Position numbers and translations under genes: made by a program. From Gordionus sp. m RMFG-2023 (lineage: Eukaryota > Nematomorpha > Gordioida > Chordodea > Parachordodidae), in NCBI RefSeq assembly GCF_954871325.1, contig NC_088777.1, positions 29,675,366 to 29,739,365 on the forward strand: DNA of 64,000 bases, written 5' to 3'. The notes below the pieces were generated by a model. The model was not told the DNA's origin. It worked only from the letters and a program-made list of their open reading frames with translations, and made no database searches. Below, one piece after another: positions 10,100 to 21,621 of this stretch (position 1 is the first letter of the stretch; each line of letters opens with the position of its first letter).

Positions 10100-11740
10100 T
10101 TTAAAGTATGGTTTGATATTTTCTAATGAAACCTTATTTTTTAAATTGGATATTTATTTTTTGCTTTGTTGAATGTTTTTTATATCATGGACTGCTCCAT
10201 ATTTGATATTAAATTTTATTATATTATATACATTTCATATTTTGTTTATCTTCTCTAATCTATGAATAGTTCTAGGTATTTAGGTATTGGGTTTAAAGTT
10301 ATTTGATATTGTATTTTTCTTTAAATCTCTCTAATTTTTATAAAATTTAAATAAAAATAGAAAAGAAGAAAACAATTTCATTTAACTAATCAAAATTTAT
10401 TGAATGTATTAATTTTTTTAAATGATATTAAAAATACAGAATTGCTTTAAAATTCTTATATCATTGTAAATAGATTGAATTTTAAATATAAAATTCTTAT
10501 TTCATATTCACATAAGAATTATTTTTAAAATATTTCGTTTTAAAATAATAAGTTAATAAATATTTTGTTCCTTCTTTTCTAAGAATGAAAAAAAAATAAA
10601 TAATAACTATAAATAAAATATATGTTTTAAAAAAATAAAAAATGTTCTATAATTTTCTAATTAGACTAATTTTATATTTTAAATTTGTATAAAAAACTAG
10701 CTAGAAAAAAAACCTATACATATATAAAAAAATCGGGAGAAAGCGTATTTTGGTATAAAACAAACGTTTAAGCCAAAATCAGGAAGTCTAGCTACTCTGA
10801 TTAAAGGTGTATTTAGTAATAGTTTGAAGATATTTAAAATCTTTTATATCAAAAAGGTACTATTATAACTTCCTCTGTTTATAATACCATATCCACATAT
10901 GGAAAATTAAAGAAGGCCAAATTCATCAAATATTTTACTTATAACAAAAGCACAAGGAGTCTATCAACGAACCGACCTGAATCTCTAATCTCAAAAGGTT
11001 TTTTCTTATTAATTAATTTATTTAACAATATAAGCACTTTATTTATTAAAAGAGTAATATCTTAGAAAAATATTAAAATTATGTATAAGAGAGACAGAGC
11101 ACAGCGGACTACATACGAGTCAAATTCTATTTATTTAAAACTAATTAAATCGAATGTTTAAAATTTGTTACTACAATAGATAATTATGATATACAACTCT
11201 CGACAAAAAATATTTGTTTTACCAACACTCTTAAAGTTTTATACTCATAAATATGTTTTTATAGCGATAATGTAAAAAATTTTTACAATTAATTACTTCC
11301 GAGTTTGACCAATAAGATCAAGTATCACATATAATATGTTAAATAAAAGCTTGAACCCTCCTTTATCACATCTCTGAGTTTTATATCATATGATTATCTA
11401 TAATTAATTTTAAACCATATTTTATCAGAACTGGGGACTAGCACTTCTGATCGAGGTACGTAGGACCATTTATACTATTAAAATACAACTTTTTATAAAA
11501 AATAATATGATAATTTTTATTTGATCATAAAATTTGAGATTTTTAGTGATCCCATAACATAATAAAAGTATATTTAAATTATCAAAGTTAATATTTGAAA
11601 TCCTATGTACCCCGTAAGTTAGTCTAATGTGCTCTGTTTTTTTACTTGAAAAAGTGAAAATAAATTATTGAAATTAAATTGATCAAAAAAACTAATTATA
11701 TAAATTAGATACATAATCATCTACCGGAAATCCCCCCTTC
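10100..11740. other. AT-rich sequence, nothing recognised
   Basis: No coding relic or repeat that I could support. A few Tyr/Lys-rich frames are too short and biased to be meaningful. Confidence 0.4.
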
Positions 11741-11744
11741 GGAA

Positions 11745-11935
11745 ATTTGTCTGTTCTCTTAAATACTATTTAACCTCCCCCCCCCCCCATTTCCTACACC
11801 AGTCCCTCAACCTCCATCTCTCCCAAAAATGTATAAAAACATTAATTTGAAATAAAAAAATAAAAATTATGGGGAAACCCCCAAACTAATATCACTCCCC
11901 CCTCCCCCCTAGCAAAATCTTAGCTATGCTTGGGA
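11745..11935. repeat. C-run block, probable decayed hAT terminus
   Basis: Contains a 14-base C run and further C-rich blocks. It ends with CAAAATCTTAGCTATGCTTGG, a degenerate form of the AAAATCCTGGCTACGCCACTG end seen at 7967. Likely the remnant right end of another element of that family. Confidence 0.4.
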
Positions 11936-13252
11936 TCTTATTTTATTTGAAATTTTTCCCAGCATACATAGAGTGCCCGCGATTGAATTTCAGACAATTT
12001 TGTGTTGAACTTTTGAAATACTTCCTATTTGTATTATTAAAAAACTTAATATTAATTAAATAATACACACGTCTGAAATTTATAGGGTCATGCTGAAATA
12101 TATTTTCTGTCAAATCAGATTTTTAATTTAAAAATCGTCTCCTTATAAATTATTTAAAATTGAGAGGTTCTGAATCTCCATCTATTTCATGTACCAATAC
12201 GACAAAATATGTATGGGTTACCGGCCGTATCACGTCAATTTAGTGAAACTTTTATAACGAAACACCTTCTCGCGAAACTTTTATCGCGAATGTCAATGTT
12301 GTTCATAATTAGAGCGAAGGGAATATCTCGAACCCAATTACGGGAACTTTTCCCAAACAACATTTATAGATAGCAAAGACAATATCACGAACTTATGGCA
12401 AATTCCTTGAAGCCACGAATCTTAAGAGCTAACTAGCGGAACTCTTATCGTAAAACCATTAAAGCGAAACTTTTATCGCGAACTTATAATAGAAAAACTT
12501 TTACCGAGAAACCTTTATTGCAATTTTTTTAAAACGAACGTATTTGCAAGAGTAAGAGCGCATTACTACGTAACTATAAATATATAATGCATTTATTAAA
12601 AGGAAACAACATATTATAATAATTTACCCACATAAGTTACTTAAATTATAAACTAAAAGTTTTCAAGAATCTTTTATTACTTATTGTCTATTAAGTAAGC
12701 ATGTGACATTTATCTGAAGGGATAAAATTAGCAATTTCTTTCACTCATTGTTATAAGTACACAGGGGACATTTTGGTTCAGTTTTTTATCCCACTGAATT
12801 CCTGCCCTCTCCCCAACATAAATTTTAAAAATGCGCTTTATGCTATTAAAAGTAAATTTTAACAAATAATCTGAGATACTTAAAAAATTTCCGTACTTAA
12901 CTTAATATTTTACAAATTTTCTCAGATTATTTTTAAAAATCCTAGAGATTTTGTTAAGTAAATTTTTTTCAGAATTTTTATTAAATTTACCGAGTTATTT
13001 TTTTGTAAAAATTTTTCTTGTATAATAAGACATTCTAATTTTTTTTAAACCTCTTAAACAAGTCACTTAACTTCTGCTCAATTTGTAAGCACTTTTACTC
13101 ATTTTTCTCTAATAAAATGGAAATAATACAAATCACTTGAAAATAAAGATATTAATAAAATCTCCAGCTAAAAAAATATGTTTAAAAAACATCAGTCAAC
13201 AAGAAAAAAAATAAATTTATGTATTAAATAGAAATGTTTCAGATTAAAAAAG

Positions 13253-13890
13253 GGTATCTGCGAAACCCAGCATTCTGGCCGGGGAAATTTTTTAAAAAAT
13301 TAAAACGGGCTGTGCAAAAAATTATAGCCGGGTATCTTAGATATAAAAAAAATTGGACTAAGCCAGCCGTAAAAATTTATATATATATAAATTAGGGAGA
13401 GTATCTAAAATCTCTGAGTTTTAAATTATAGGCCAGCATGGCCATTAAAATTTTGATATATTTCTTTAAATTTCAAGCTTATATTTAAAATTTAAAATTT
13501 AATATTTGAATATATGTTCAATTCTCGAGCTGTCTGACTAAAATAATAAATCAATAAATTATATAGTGTTAACAAGAAATTAAACAAGTTATTTATTGAT
13601 CAATACAGATATCAAACACAGTGATTTATAAAAAGAGGAGATATAAAAGCCTTATTGATATTGGGGGGAAATTAAATATATATTTAAGATGTGCAAGAAA
13701 ATTTTTACAAAAAAAAATTGTCATGTATTTTTATTAAAATAACGGCCGGGCCTGATTTTTTGTAAATTTTTAACGTCCCGATCAAATTTTTGAAATATTT
13801 TAACGGTCTGGCAGGATAAAATATTTAATGGCAGTAGCGGCAAATTGTATAAAAAATTTTGCAGGGTTCCTTGCAGACCTCTAGTTTCTA
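13253..13890. repeat. Possible inverted-repeat element with GGCCGGG blocks
   Basis: Left end TATCTGCGAAACCCAGCA and right end CAGGGTTCCTTGCAGACC are inverted relatives, with GGCCGGG and CGGTCTGGC blocks just inside each end. Resembles the short GC-armed elements at 23515 and 60472. No target duplication was recognised. Confidence 0.35.
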
Positions 13891-13941
13891 TCGGGACACA
13901 GGGCAAAACGTGTTAAGTGTTTAGTTTTTATTTATTTGCTC

Positions 13942-14700
13942 CAGGGATGAGAACCCAGCAAAATTTTAGCCCCGGGTTCGGTTCGGGTTCGGTTTAAGTA
14001 AAAAAATAAAAGGTGGGTTCGGTTCGGGTTCGGTTTATGGAAATATTTTTGAACCCGGGTTTGGTTCCGGGTTCAGCTCGGGTTTAAGAATTTTCGAATT
14101 TATATTAAAAAACTAGACATAAATTTGGTATAAAAATAAATTTTTTATTTTATTTATAGGCAAAATACATTTAAAAATACAAAACAGTCATAAACCTTGA
14201 AATAAAAGAGTTAAAGAGGATAAATTTTAAATAGCAATGATTTCATAGAATTAAAAAACAGATATATAAATTTTCAATTATAATATACACTTCATTAATA
14301 TATATTAAAAATTAATCAGAACAAAAAATAAATCAATATAATAATTTTTACTTTGACTTGTTCATTCCTTTAATTAGTAATCTTTGAGACTAAGTTAAAA
14401 ATTAAAAACAAATGGCGTGAATGTATTTAATTGCTTTAAATTTATTTAACCTCCAATAGGAATCTTTGAAAAAATCTCAATTAAATTATTAATATTTGTA
14501 TTTACAATTATACAAATAACTTAATATATGATTTTAAACAATACACTGAACCCGCTTGAACCCGGGTTCATAAAAATTCCTGGGTTCGGTTCGGGGTTGT
14601 AAAAATTTTATAAATGGGGTTCAGGTTCGGTTCGGGTTCAGATTTTTTTATCAAAAACCGGGGTTTACTCCTCCGGGTTCAGGTTCGGTTCAAATCCCTG
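13942..14700. mobile_element. Non-autonomous hAT element (759 bp) with 8-bp TSD
   Basis: Terminal repeats are CAGGGATGAGAACC on the left and GGTTCAAATCCCTG on the right. Subterminal zones of iterated GGGTTCGGTTCGGGTTCGG lie on both sides. The 8-bp flanks are ATTTGCTC (13934-13941) and ATTTGCCC (14701-14708), 7 of 8 identical. The ~450-bp interior is AT-rich and non-coding. The ends match the terminus at 8648, so the BED-type hAT family is the likely source of transposase. Confidence 0.85.
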
Positions 14701-14708
14701 ATTTGCCC

Positions 14709-15520
14709 TAACCAAAATCCAAAATATATAAAAAAAAGAACTTACAGAAAATCAAAAAATCAAAAGAACCCGAAAATGAGGGAATTTACAAAAAAATCAA
14801 AGAGCCTACGAAAAATATTAGAACTTACAACCAAAGGCTTACACAGATATCTCAATAATACTTCGATAAATCTTAATCAAAGCCAAAAATATAATGTGAT
14901 AAATTTAAAATAATTTCGAATTTTTATAAAAAATATAATCTTTAATAAAAAATGTCGAATAAATTTTTATATTATTTTACAAAAAAAATATCAAAAAAAT
15001 TAATAATAATGAAAAAAATCATTTTACAAAAAACGATAAAAAAATAATATCAAAAAAAATCAAAGTTTTTTTAAAAATGATTGAAATTTTTACTAAATTT
15101 AAATAAACTAAAGAAAAAATATTGCGAACTACGACACATATTTATAAATTTTTTGCTGTTGAATTTATACTTTAGGTGGGGCAGGCCTGTAAATATTTTT
15201 AGCATAAGAGTTCTATATAGATAATAATATTAAGTGAAAGCTGAAAAAAAATTAAGTGCTAAATCATCACTCTAAGTTCTAGAATTTAGGTCATGAGGAA
15301 AGAATAGGACAGGTTAACATAAAAATTTATATTCCAGCAATAAATTTTATAAACCATTCAGCTCAATAATCATTATATTAATTTATATAGGTTAATAAAA
15401 AATAAAAACTATATCATTGAATCAATTTTTTAAACTACTTTTTTAAATACTAGTTAATTTAAATGGTCTAGTTTATTTAAATGGTCTTAAAAATAAATGC
15501 TTCAAAATAAAATAAATAGC
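14709..15520. other. A-rich interior of the foldback element
   Basis: Runs of A and AAAATCAAA-type text from 14720 to 15110, then ordinary AT-rich sequence. No reading frame of note. Confidence 0.4.
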
Positions 15521-15868
15521 TACTACTATTAGCGATTATCACGATAATGATTTCACGATATATGTTTCCCGAAATAGTTTTCGCTATATTGTTATGATTT
15601 AGATTACAGGACAATGACTTCACTATATAATTTTCGAGATTGTAAAGTCGCAATAAAAGTTTCTCTTTAATTTATTCACTATAAATAAAGAGTTCGCTAT
15701 AAGGTTTTAGCTATAAAAAATTGAGATATTTGTTTCGCGATATTGTCTTTGCAGAACAGTATTCCTAATATGGATTCGCGATAAATGTTTTGCTTTAAAA
15801 TCTATTCGCTAAACATTCGCGATAAAAGTTTTGGGCCAGGTGTTTTGCTGAATAGACATGGAACCGAT

Positions 15869-16051
15869 TAGTGTTGTTAATACCTAACTTTGACCATCTC
15901 TATTGTGGCTTAGTCAAGCTTTTTAGCTTAAAAAATTGTATTAAGCTTCTAAGTTAAGTCTCAACTTGAAAAATTGTTATGAATATTTTTGGATAAATAT
16001 ATAGCTATGTTGTTTTATAGTTGACTAAAGTATAGTAATTTAACAACACTA
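15869..16051. mobile_element. 183-bp hAT-type MITE with perfect 8-bp TSD
   Basis: Perfect 12-bp terminal inverted repeats TAGTGTTGTTAA...TTAACAACACTA. Perfect 8-bp target duplication GAACCGAT at 15861-15868 and 16052-16059. Internal sequence has no coding potential. The end motif is shared with the large element at 17135-23499. Confidence 0.92.
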
Positions 16052-16154
16052 GAACCGATTAGCATCAATGTGCGTGATCATGTAATGTGTGGTTTGCTGG
16101 TTAATATTTCAGTTAATTCTTGTAACTTTATTCTATCAAAAAAATACCTCCAAA

Positions 16155-16310
16155 GTTCATGGCTAAATTTTCAATATATTTTCCGCAAAATCAGATCTTT
16201 AAATTTATAAACGCGTTCAACAAATCATTTGGTATTTTCCAAAATTATATCATAAATTTAGCGCGTTTTTAAATTAAAAAGTCTGATTTTACAGGAAAGG
16301 AATTTTATCA
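16155..16310. repeat. Small palindromic element (AAATCAGA arms)
   Basis: Left arm CAAAATCAGATC...TTTATAAACGCG (16184-16220) faces an inverted right arm GCGCGTTTTTAAATT...TCTGATTTTAC (16261-16297). A related copy of one arm (TCAAATCAGATTTTTAATT) occurs at 12113-12140. No clear target duplication seen. Confidence 0.5.
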
Positions 16311-17130
16311 TGTATCAAATATTTAAGTTGATTAATTTAAAATTTTATTTTTTATAAATAACTATATAATTTTATATTTATTAGGTTTAAGAAAAGAAAT
16401 TGTTCCCTTACGTATAGTTATAACTATACTCATTAGCTTTTTGATGATCTGCGGATGTATTTGATCCCTAACAAGAGCATTTAAATATTATATAACTTAT
16501 TCTTATTTAAATCTACCTCATATGAAAAAAAATTTGATATTGAATTATAAAATAATTATAAATTATGTTTCAAATAAAAACTCAATTCTACTTTATAAAA
16601 AAAACACCATTACATACTTTTTAATGGATAATATTTATTGATTCTATGATGATATAATAGTAAAGAAGAAGAATAAATAAAGTTTGAAAGTGCAAAAGGC
16701 CAAGAGAGTAAAAGTAAAATAATGTAAAGAATCAATAAAAGCAAATTTGCATTAAATGATTTTTCCGTTTTTTTGTCACCAGCTGATGTAATACTCATAT
16801 TTATATAAATTGATAAGTCAAATAAAAATTAAAAAATTATTCACGTATAGAAATGGGTGTTGCCCTAAAATCTATAACGGATATTGAACGTTTTAGCCAA
16901 AGGGAAATGTAAAAAAATAAGGAAAATATTTGGCCAAAAATCATAAGGATGTAAAAATAATATAAAGAATGGCCATAACACGAAATTATAAAAATAATAA
17001 TATTTTTGATAAAAACTTCCAGCTTCTGAGCAAAAATTTTAATTAGATAATTGAGTATCTTTAATTTTAATAAATATGTATAACTACCTATTCAGAATCT
17101 CATTAAATTGATATATAATATTTAATTTAT
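16311..17130. other. AT-rich sequence, no supported gene
   Basis: Includes a 62-codon minus-strand frame (16610-16798) with a Leu-rich, possibly membrane-spanning centre. It has no homology I recognise, and its AT-rich base composition could produce this by chance. Confidence 0.4.
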
Positions 17131-17654
17131 TTTGTGAAGTTGTTAAATGACTCAACCGAGTCCGCTTAACTACGACTCAACTCGAAGTCGATTCATTTTT
17201 ACGACTCGAGTTATGATATAAACTTGAGTCGTGAACTCAAGTCGCGACTAGAGTTATGAACTTGAATTGTGAACTCAACAGGTTAACTTAAATTTTATGT
17301 AACTCGATTACTATATTAGTGTTGTTAATAGGTTGGTTGTGTAATACCCAGACCTGGCACTTGGCTCTAAAATTCGACTAAATCAGCTCTGAGCATAAAC
17401 CTCGAGCATAACAGGGGTTTAGAATCAGAATATACTAAGCCAAGCTCTACCTCTTGATAAGTGAAGCTATTACTAGGGGGAAGGGAAATATTTGATATAA
17501 TTACTCATATAACTGATCATGAATTATCACCCCGCAAGATATGCCTAGCATTTAATATTTATTTATTTTTAGTAAAATAATTTATTTTATTTATATTTAA
17601 ATATTTTCATATGATTTAATATTTTTTGTTTATATTATATTATGAAATTAATTT

Positions 17655-19165
17655 TTAAATTTAATTTTTGATTAAATTATATTTCTTTATGAATACAATT
17701 TTAAAAAAATGGAAATTTTGAATTTTTAAGTTTTTTTTTCAAAACTAAATTGATAGTAAGTAAAAAGATATTCTAATACTGGATTACGAAGTAATTAAAT
17801 TAAATGGTAAATTTTTTTTGAAAAATATTATTTTTGTCGTGAAAATCAAAGGAAAAAGGCTAACATTTTAAACGTAATTTTAAGTATTTTTATATCATTG
17901 AACTCAGAATTAAATTCTATTCCAAAAATGCTTAGATGTATTTTTTTACGTTTCCGGTTCGAAAAATATTTATTTTGTCGCGAAAACATACAAAGGGAAA
18001 TGGCTAACATTTTAAACGTAATTTTAAGTATTTTTTATCATTGAACTCAGAATTAAATTCTCTATCTAAAAATGATTAGATGTATTTTTTTACGTTTCTG
18101 GTTCGAAAAATATTTTTTTATCGCGAAAACATTCAGAGGGAAATGGCTAACACATAAACGTAATTTTAATTATTTTTATATCATTGAACTCAGAATTAAA
18201 TTCTCTATCCAAAAATGCTTAGAGTATTTTTTACGTTTCTGGTTCGAAAATTATTTTTTGTCGCGAAAACATTCATAGGGAAAAGGCTAACATTTTAAAC
18301 GTAATTTTAAGTACTTTTATATCATTGAACTCAGAATTAAATTCTCTATTCAAAAATGCTTAGATGTAATTTTTACGTCTTCGGATCGAAAAATATTTTT
18401 TGTCGCGAAAACATTCAGAGGGAAAAGGCTAACATTTTAAACGTAATTTTAAGTATTTTTATATCATTGAACGCAGAATTAAATTCTCTATCCAAAAAGG
18501 CTTAGATGTATTGGTTCGAAAAATATTTTTTTGTCGCAAAAACATTCAGAGGGTAAAAGCTATCATTTTAAACGTAATTTTAAGTATTTTTATATCATTA
18601 AATTAAGAATTAAATTCTCTATCCAAAAATGCTTAGATGTATTTTTTTATGTTCCGGTTCGAAAAATTTACGTTTAAAATGATAGCTTTTTCCTTTGAAT
18701 GTTTTCGACAAAAAAAATATTTTTCGAATCGGAAACATAAAAAAGTACATCTAAGCATTTTTTGATAGAGAATTTAATTCTGAGTTTAATGATATAAAAA
18801 TACTTAAAATTACGTTTAAAATATTAGCCTTTTCCCTCTGAATGTTTTCGCGTCAAAAAAAAAATTTTTCTAACCGGAAACGTAAAAAAATACATCTAAG
18901 CATTTTTGGATAGAGAATTTAATTCTGAGTTCAATAATATAAAAATACTTAAAATTACGTTTAAAATGTTAGCCTTTTCTTTGTGTTTTCGACAAAAAAA
19001 TATTTTTCAAAAAAAATTTACCATTTAGTTAATTACTTCGTAATCCAGTACTTACAATATCTTTATACTTACTATCAATTTAGTTTTGAAAAAAAACTTA
19101 AAAATTCAAAATTTCCATTTTTTTAAAATTGTATTCATAACAAAGTATAATTTAATCAAAAATTT
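17655..19165. repeat. Head-to-head array of ~141-bp units (palindrome)
   Basis: Six direct units of about 131-144 bp lie between 17836 and 18665, each with GGCTAACATTTTAAACG, ATTGAACTCAGAATTAAATT, ATGCTTAGATGTA and a GGTTCGAAAAATATT...GTCGCGAAAACATTC segment. After a turn near 18665, about three units follow in the opposite orientation to 19000. The outer parts (17690-17815 and 19020-19160, both with AAACTAAATTGATAGTAAG or its complement) are inverted copies as well. The whole can fold into a hairpin. No coding sense is visible. Confidence 0.85.
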
Positions 19166-19276
19166 AATTTAAAAATTAATATAATAAAATTAAAAACCGC
19201 AAATTATTACAAAGAATTAATAAAAAAATTGAAAAGATCTTAAAATTTCCAATTTTTTAATATATTATAATGTAAC

Positions 19277-20025
19277 TAGTAGATAGCTCGTCAAAAATGA
19301 CGGGGAATGAAAATTTTCTTCTTACTTTTATGCATGTTACCTGTTATTTGAAAATAATATCCAATTTTTATTCTTCTTACCCCCTCATCCCTTCAGGCCA
19401 GGTATAATCCTTTAAACTAAGTGCTTTGAGTAAAAATAAATTTAAAGCATTTACTTGATAATACCAATATTATTTGTTAAATATTACTGATTACTTATAC
19501 CTAATATTTAATATTTAAAAAAATTTCCAGGCAAAATCCAAAGCCATATTAATTATGAAAATTCTTCCAAACCCAATGAAAGATCATAATAATTTTAGTA
19601 GTTGAGAACTGAAATAAAATATTTAAATAATCATAATGAATTTAAAAATACAATCGAAATTCAGATTTTCATGGGCCTTGGTTTTTGATCAGGTCAAGCC
19701 CAGGCCTGCAAAAAAAATTGTTTTGGGCCAATGTCTGACCTATAATTAATAATAAAAAAATTCTCAAGCGTCCAAGCTAATAATAATTTTGAAAAATTAT
19801 CCACAAGCCCAGCCCAATATAATTTAAATATATTCCAAGCCCAGCCCAACCCATAATAATTTTATAAAAAAATTTTCTCAAACCTGGCAAACCGAGAGTA
19901 ATTTTCCAAGCCTGGAGATAGGTAAATCTCTAAAAACCATTTTTATTCTATTTTAACCTATCTCACTCCAACCAAGGCCAACCCATTAAGACTAAGAGTG
20001 AATACTATTTTTTTGAATAAAAATA
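19277..20025. repeat. Interspersed repeat, split by later sequence
   Basis: 19277-19397 (GACGGGGAATGAAAATTTTC ... CCCTTCAGG) and 19976-20020 (CAACCCATTAAGACTAAGAG) together match the uninterrupted copy at 62112-62275. The ~580 bp between them (19398-19975) is therefore an insertion or expansion that the other copy lacks. Confidence 0.65.
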
Positions 20026-20270
20026 TATTTAAATTAGATTTTACCTGAGGGCCATATAAATATTCTGTAATAAATAGTACACCTATGCCTAATATTAAAA
20101 AAATTCCCAAGCCAGGTCCTCTCACTTGGTTTTCTCAAACCCGCAAAAGACCATAATAATTTTGATAGTTGAGGACTGAAATAAAATATATAAAAAGTCA
20201 CAATACATTTAAAAATACAATCAGAATATGAAAGTTGCATGGGCCTTGGTTTTTGATCAGGCCTTGCCAT
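19587..20270. repeat. ~560-bp spaced direct duplication
   Basis: 19587-19700 and 20149-20265 share CATAATAATTTT, GTTGAG-ACTGAAATAAAAT and GGGCCTTGGTTTTTGATCAG in the same order. A third partial copy of the last motif occurs at 20755-20825. The unit also carries repeated CCCAAGCCCAG-type blocks. Confidence 0.7.
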
Positions 20271-20655
20271 GTCTTTAAAAGAAATTTTCAGGCCAATTTC
20301 TAGCCCATATTTAAAATTAAAAAATTTACAGGAATCTTAGACTATAATAATTATGAAAAATGAGCTATGTCCAAGTCCATATTAATGGTGAAAAATATTT
20401 CCCAAGCCCAGGAAAACCCAAATAATTTATTTGATCCAGAAAAATAGGTCTGATGTAAGGGGCTTATAAGAATTAAATCTGTCTAATTTCAAAATTATAA
20501 TCAAATGAAGGGTAAATTTGAGCTCCTGGTATTTATATGAAATTCATGAATCCATATTTAAGTACCATTCTGAAAATATGTTCATCCTAATTTAAATTTT
20601 AAACAAACCATTTGATATTTCCAATACATGATCGCAGTATACATTGCAACAATTT

Positions 20656-21032
20656 TACCTCTTTTACTCTTAAATTTTAATATTTATATAAAATTTATTA
20701 ATAAAGTATATTTAATACCATACACACAAACTAAATAATTACCCTTCAACACATGGTTTTTTGATCAGTCCTGGCTATGTCTGCAAAAAAAATTTCAGAC
20801 CAATCTATAACCCATATTTAAAATTAAAAATCTTAAAGCACCTCTATTTTAAATTTTATTCAATATGATTTCCATCACATTTTTAAATTTTGATATTCTA
20901 ATACATGCTCACAGTATTGAACAATTTTACCTCTTTTACTCTTAATTTTAATATTATATAAAATTTATTAATAAAGTATATTTAATACCATACACACAAA
21001 CTAAATAATTACCCTTCAATATCTATATAATT
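20656..21032. repeat. ~100-bp direct repeat
   Basis: 20656-20756 and 20930-21032 are nearly identical (TTTACCTCTTTTACTCTTAA ... AATTACCCTTCAA). The spacing is about 274 bp. Confidence 0.8.
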
Positions 21033-21120
21033 TATATTTTAAATTATATTATATTCAAGTTGGTGCTTGCGTGAAACTTTAATATATTATATATATAATT
21101 AAAAATTTATTTATATTCTT

Positions 21121-21185
21121 TGGTGCATGCGGTAAAACATATGCCCTTTGAAACGGGAGGCTCGAGTTCGATTCTCGTAGACAGC
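21121..21185 (+). repeat. tRNA-like sequence with A and B boxes
   Basis: TGGTGCATGCGG (21121-21132) fits the pol III A-box consensus at most positions. GAGTTCGATTCTC (21164-21176) fits the B box, with a 4-bp T-stem around TTCGATT. A D-stem (GCAT/ATGC) and a short anticodon-like stem (CCC/GGG) are possible. The two acceptor strands do not pair, so this is not a working tRNA. It looks like a tRNA pseudogene or the head of a SINE inside the large element. Confidence 0.5.
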
Positions 21186-21621
21186 AAAAAATTAACATTA
21201 CACTATATAGTCTCCTTAAATTTAAAATACATTATGGAGATACGAAAACGATCGTGTTATGATTATGGAGATTATATATATTAGATGTTATTATAATATT
21301 TTTCTCGCAAAGAAAGCAATAAATCAATCAAAATTCTCATTAAACATTTTCTTTGTTATTTTTCATTTTCAATATTATTTTTTAGCCTTTCGTATCATGC
21401 AGCCTTTCGACTTATAGACCTTGCGAAATCATATCAAAATATTTAAATATAAATAAAATAAATTATTTTACTAAAAATAAATAAATATTAATTAATGTTA
21501 GGCATATCTTGCGGGGTGATAATATTAAACAAGGTCATTTATGATCAGTTATATGAGTAATTATATCAAATATTTTTTTATACCCCCCCCCCTAGTAATA
21601 GCTTCGCCCATCGAGAGGTAG

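Larger units (their letters stand above)
12230..15840. mobile_element. Foldback element with CGAAACTTTTATCG-repeat arms
   Basis: The left arm (12235-12545) is a run of degenerate copies of CGCGAAACTTTTATCGCGAA. The right arm (15530-15840) carries the same motif inverted (TTCGCGATAAAAGTTT). Both arms also share AGACAATATC followed by CGAA in matching positions. The interior holds no recognised coding sequence and is itself hosting at least one insertion (13942-14700), and probably a second (13253-13890). I could not define exact ends or a target duplication. Best described as a large non-autonomous foldback element. Confidence 0.55.

Noticed and set aside
16610-16798. 62-codon minus-strand ORF with a hydrophobic, membrane-like centre
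   Set aside because: No homology recognised; Leu/Ile/Tyr-rich text is expected by chance in such AT-rich DNA.
21110-21190. Functional tRNA gene
   Set aside because: Acceptor strands do not pair and the anticodon stem is weak; kept only as tRNA-like.
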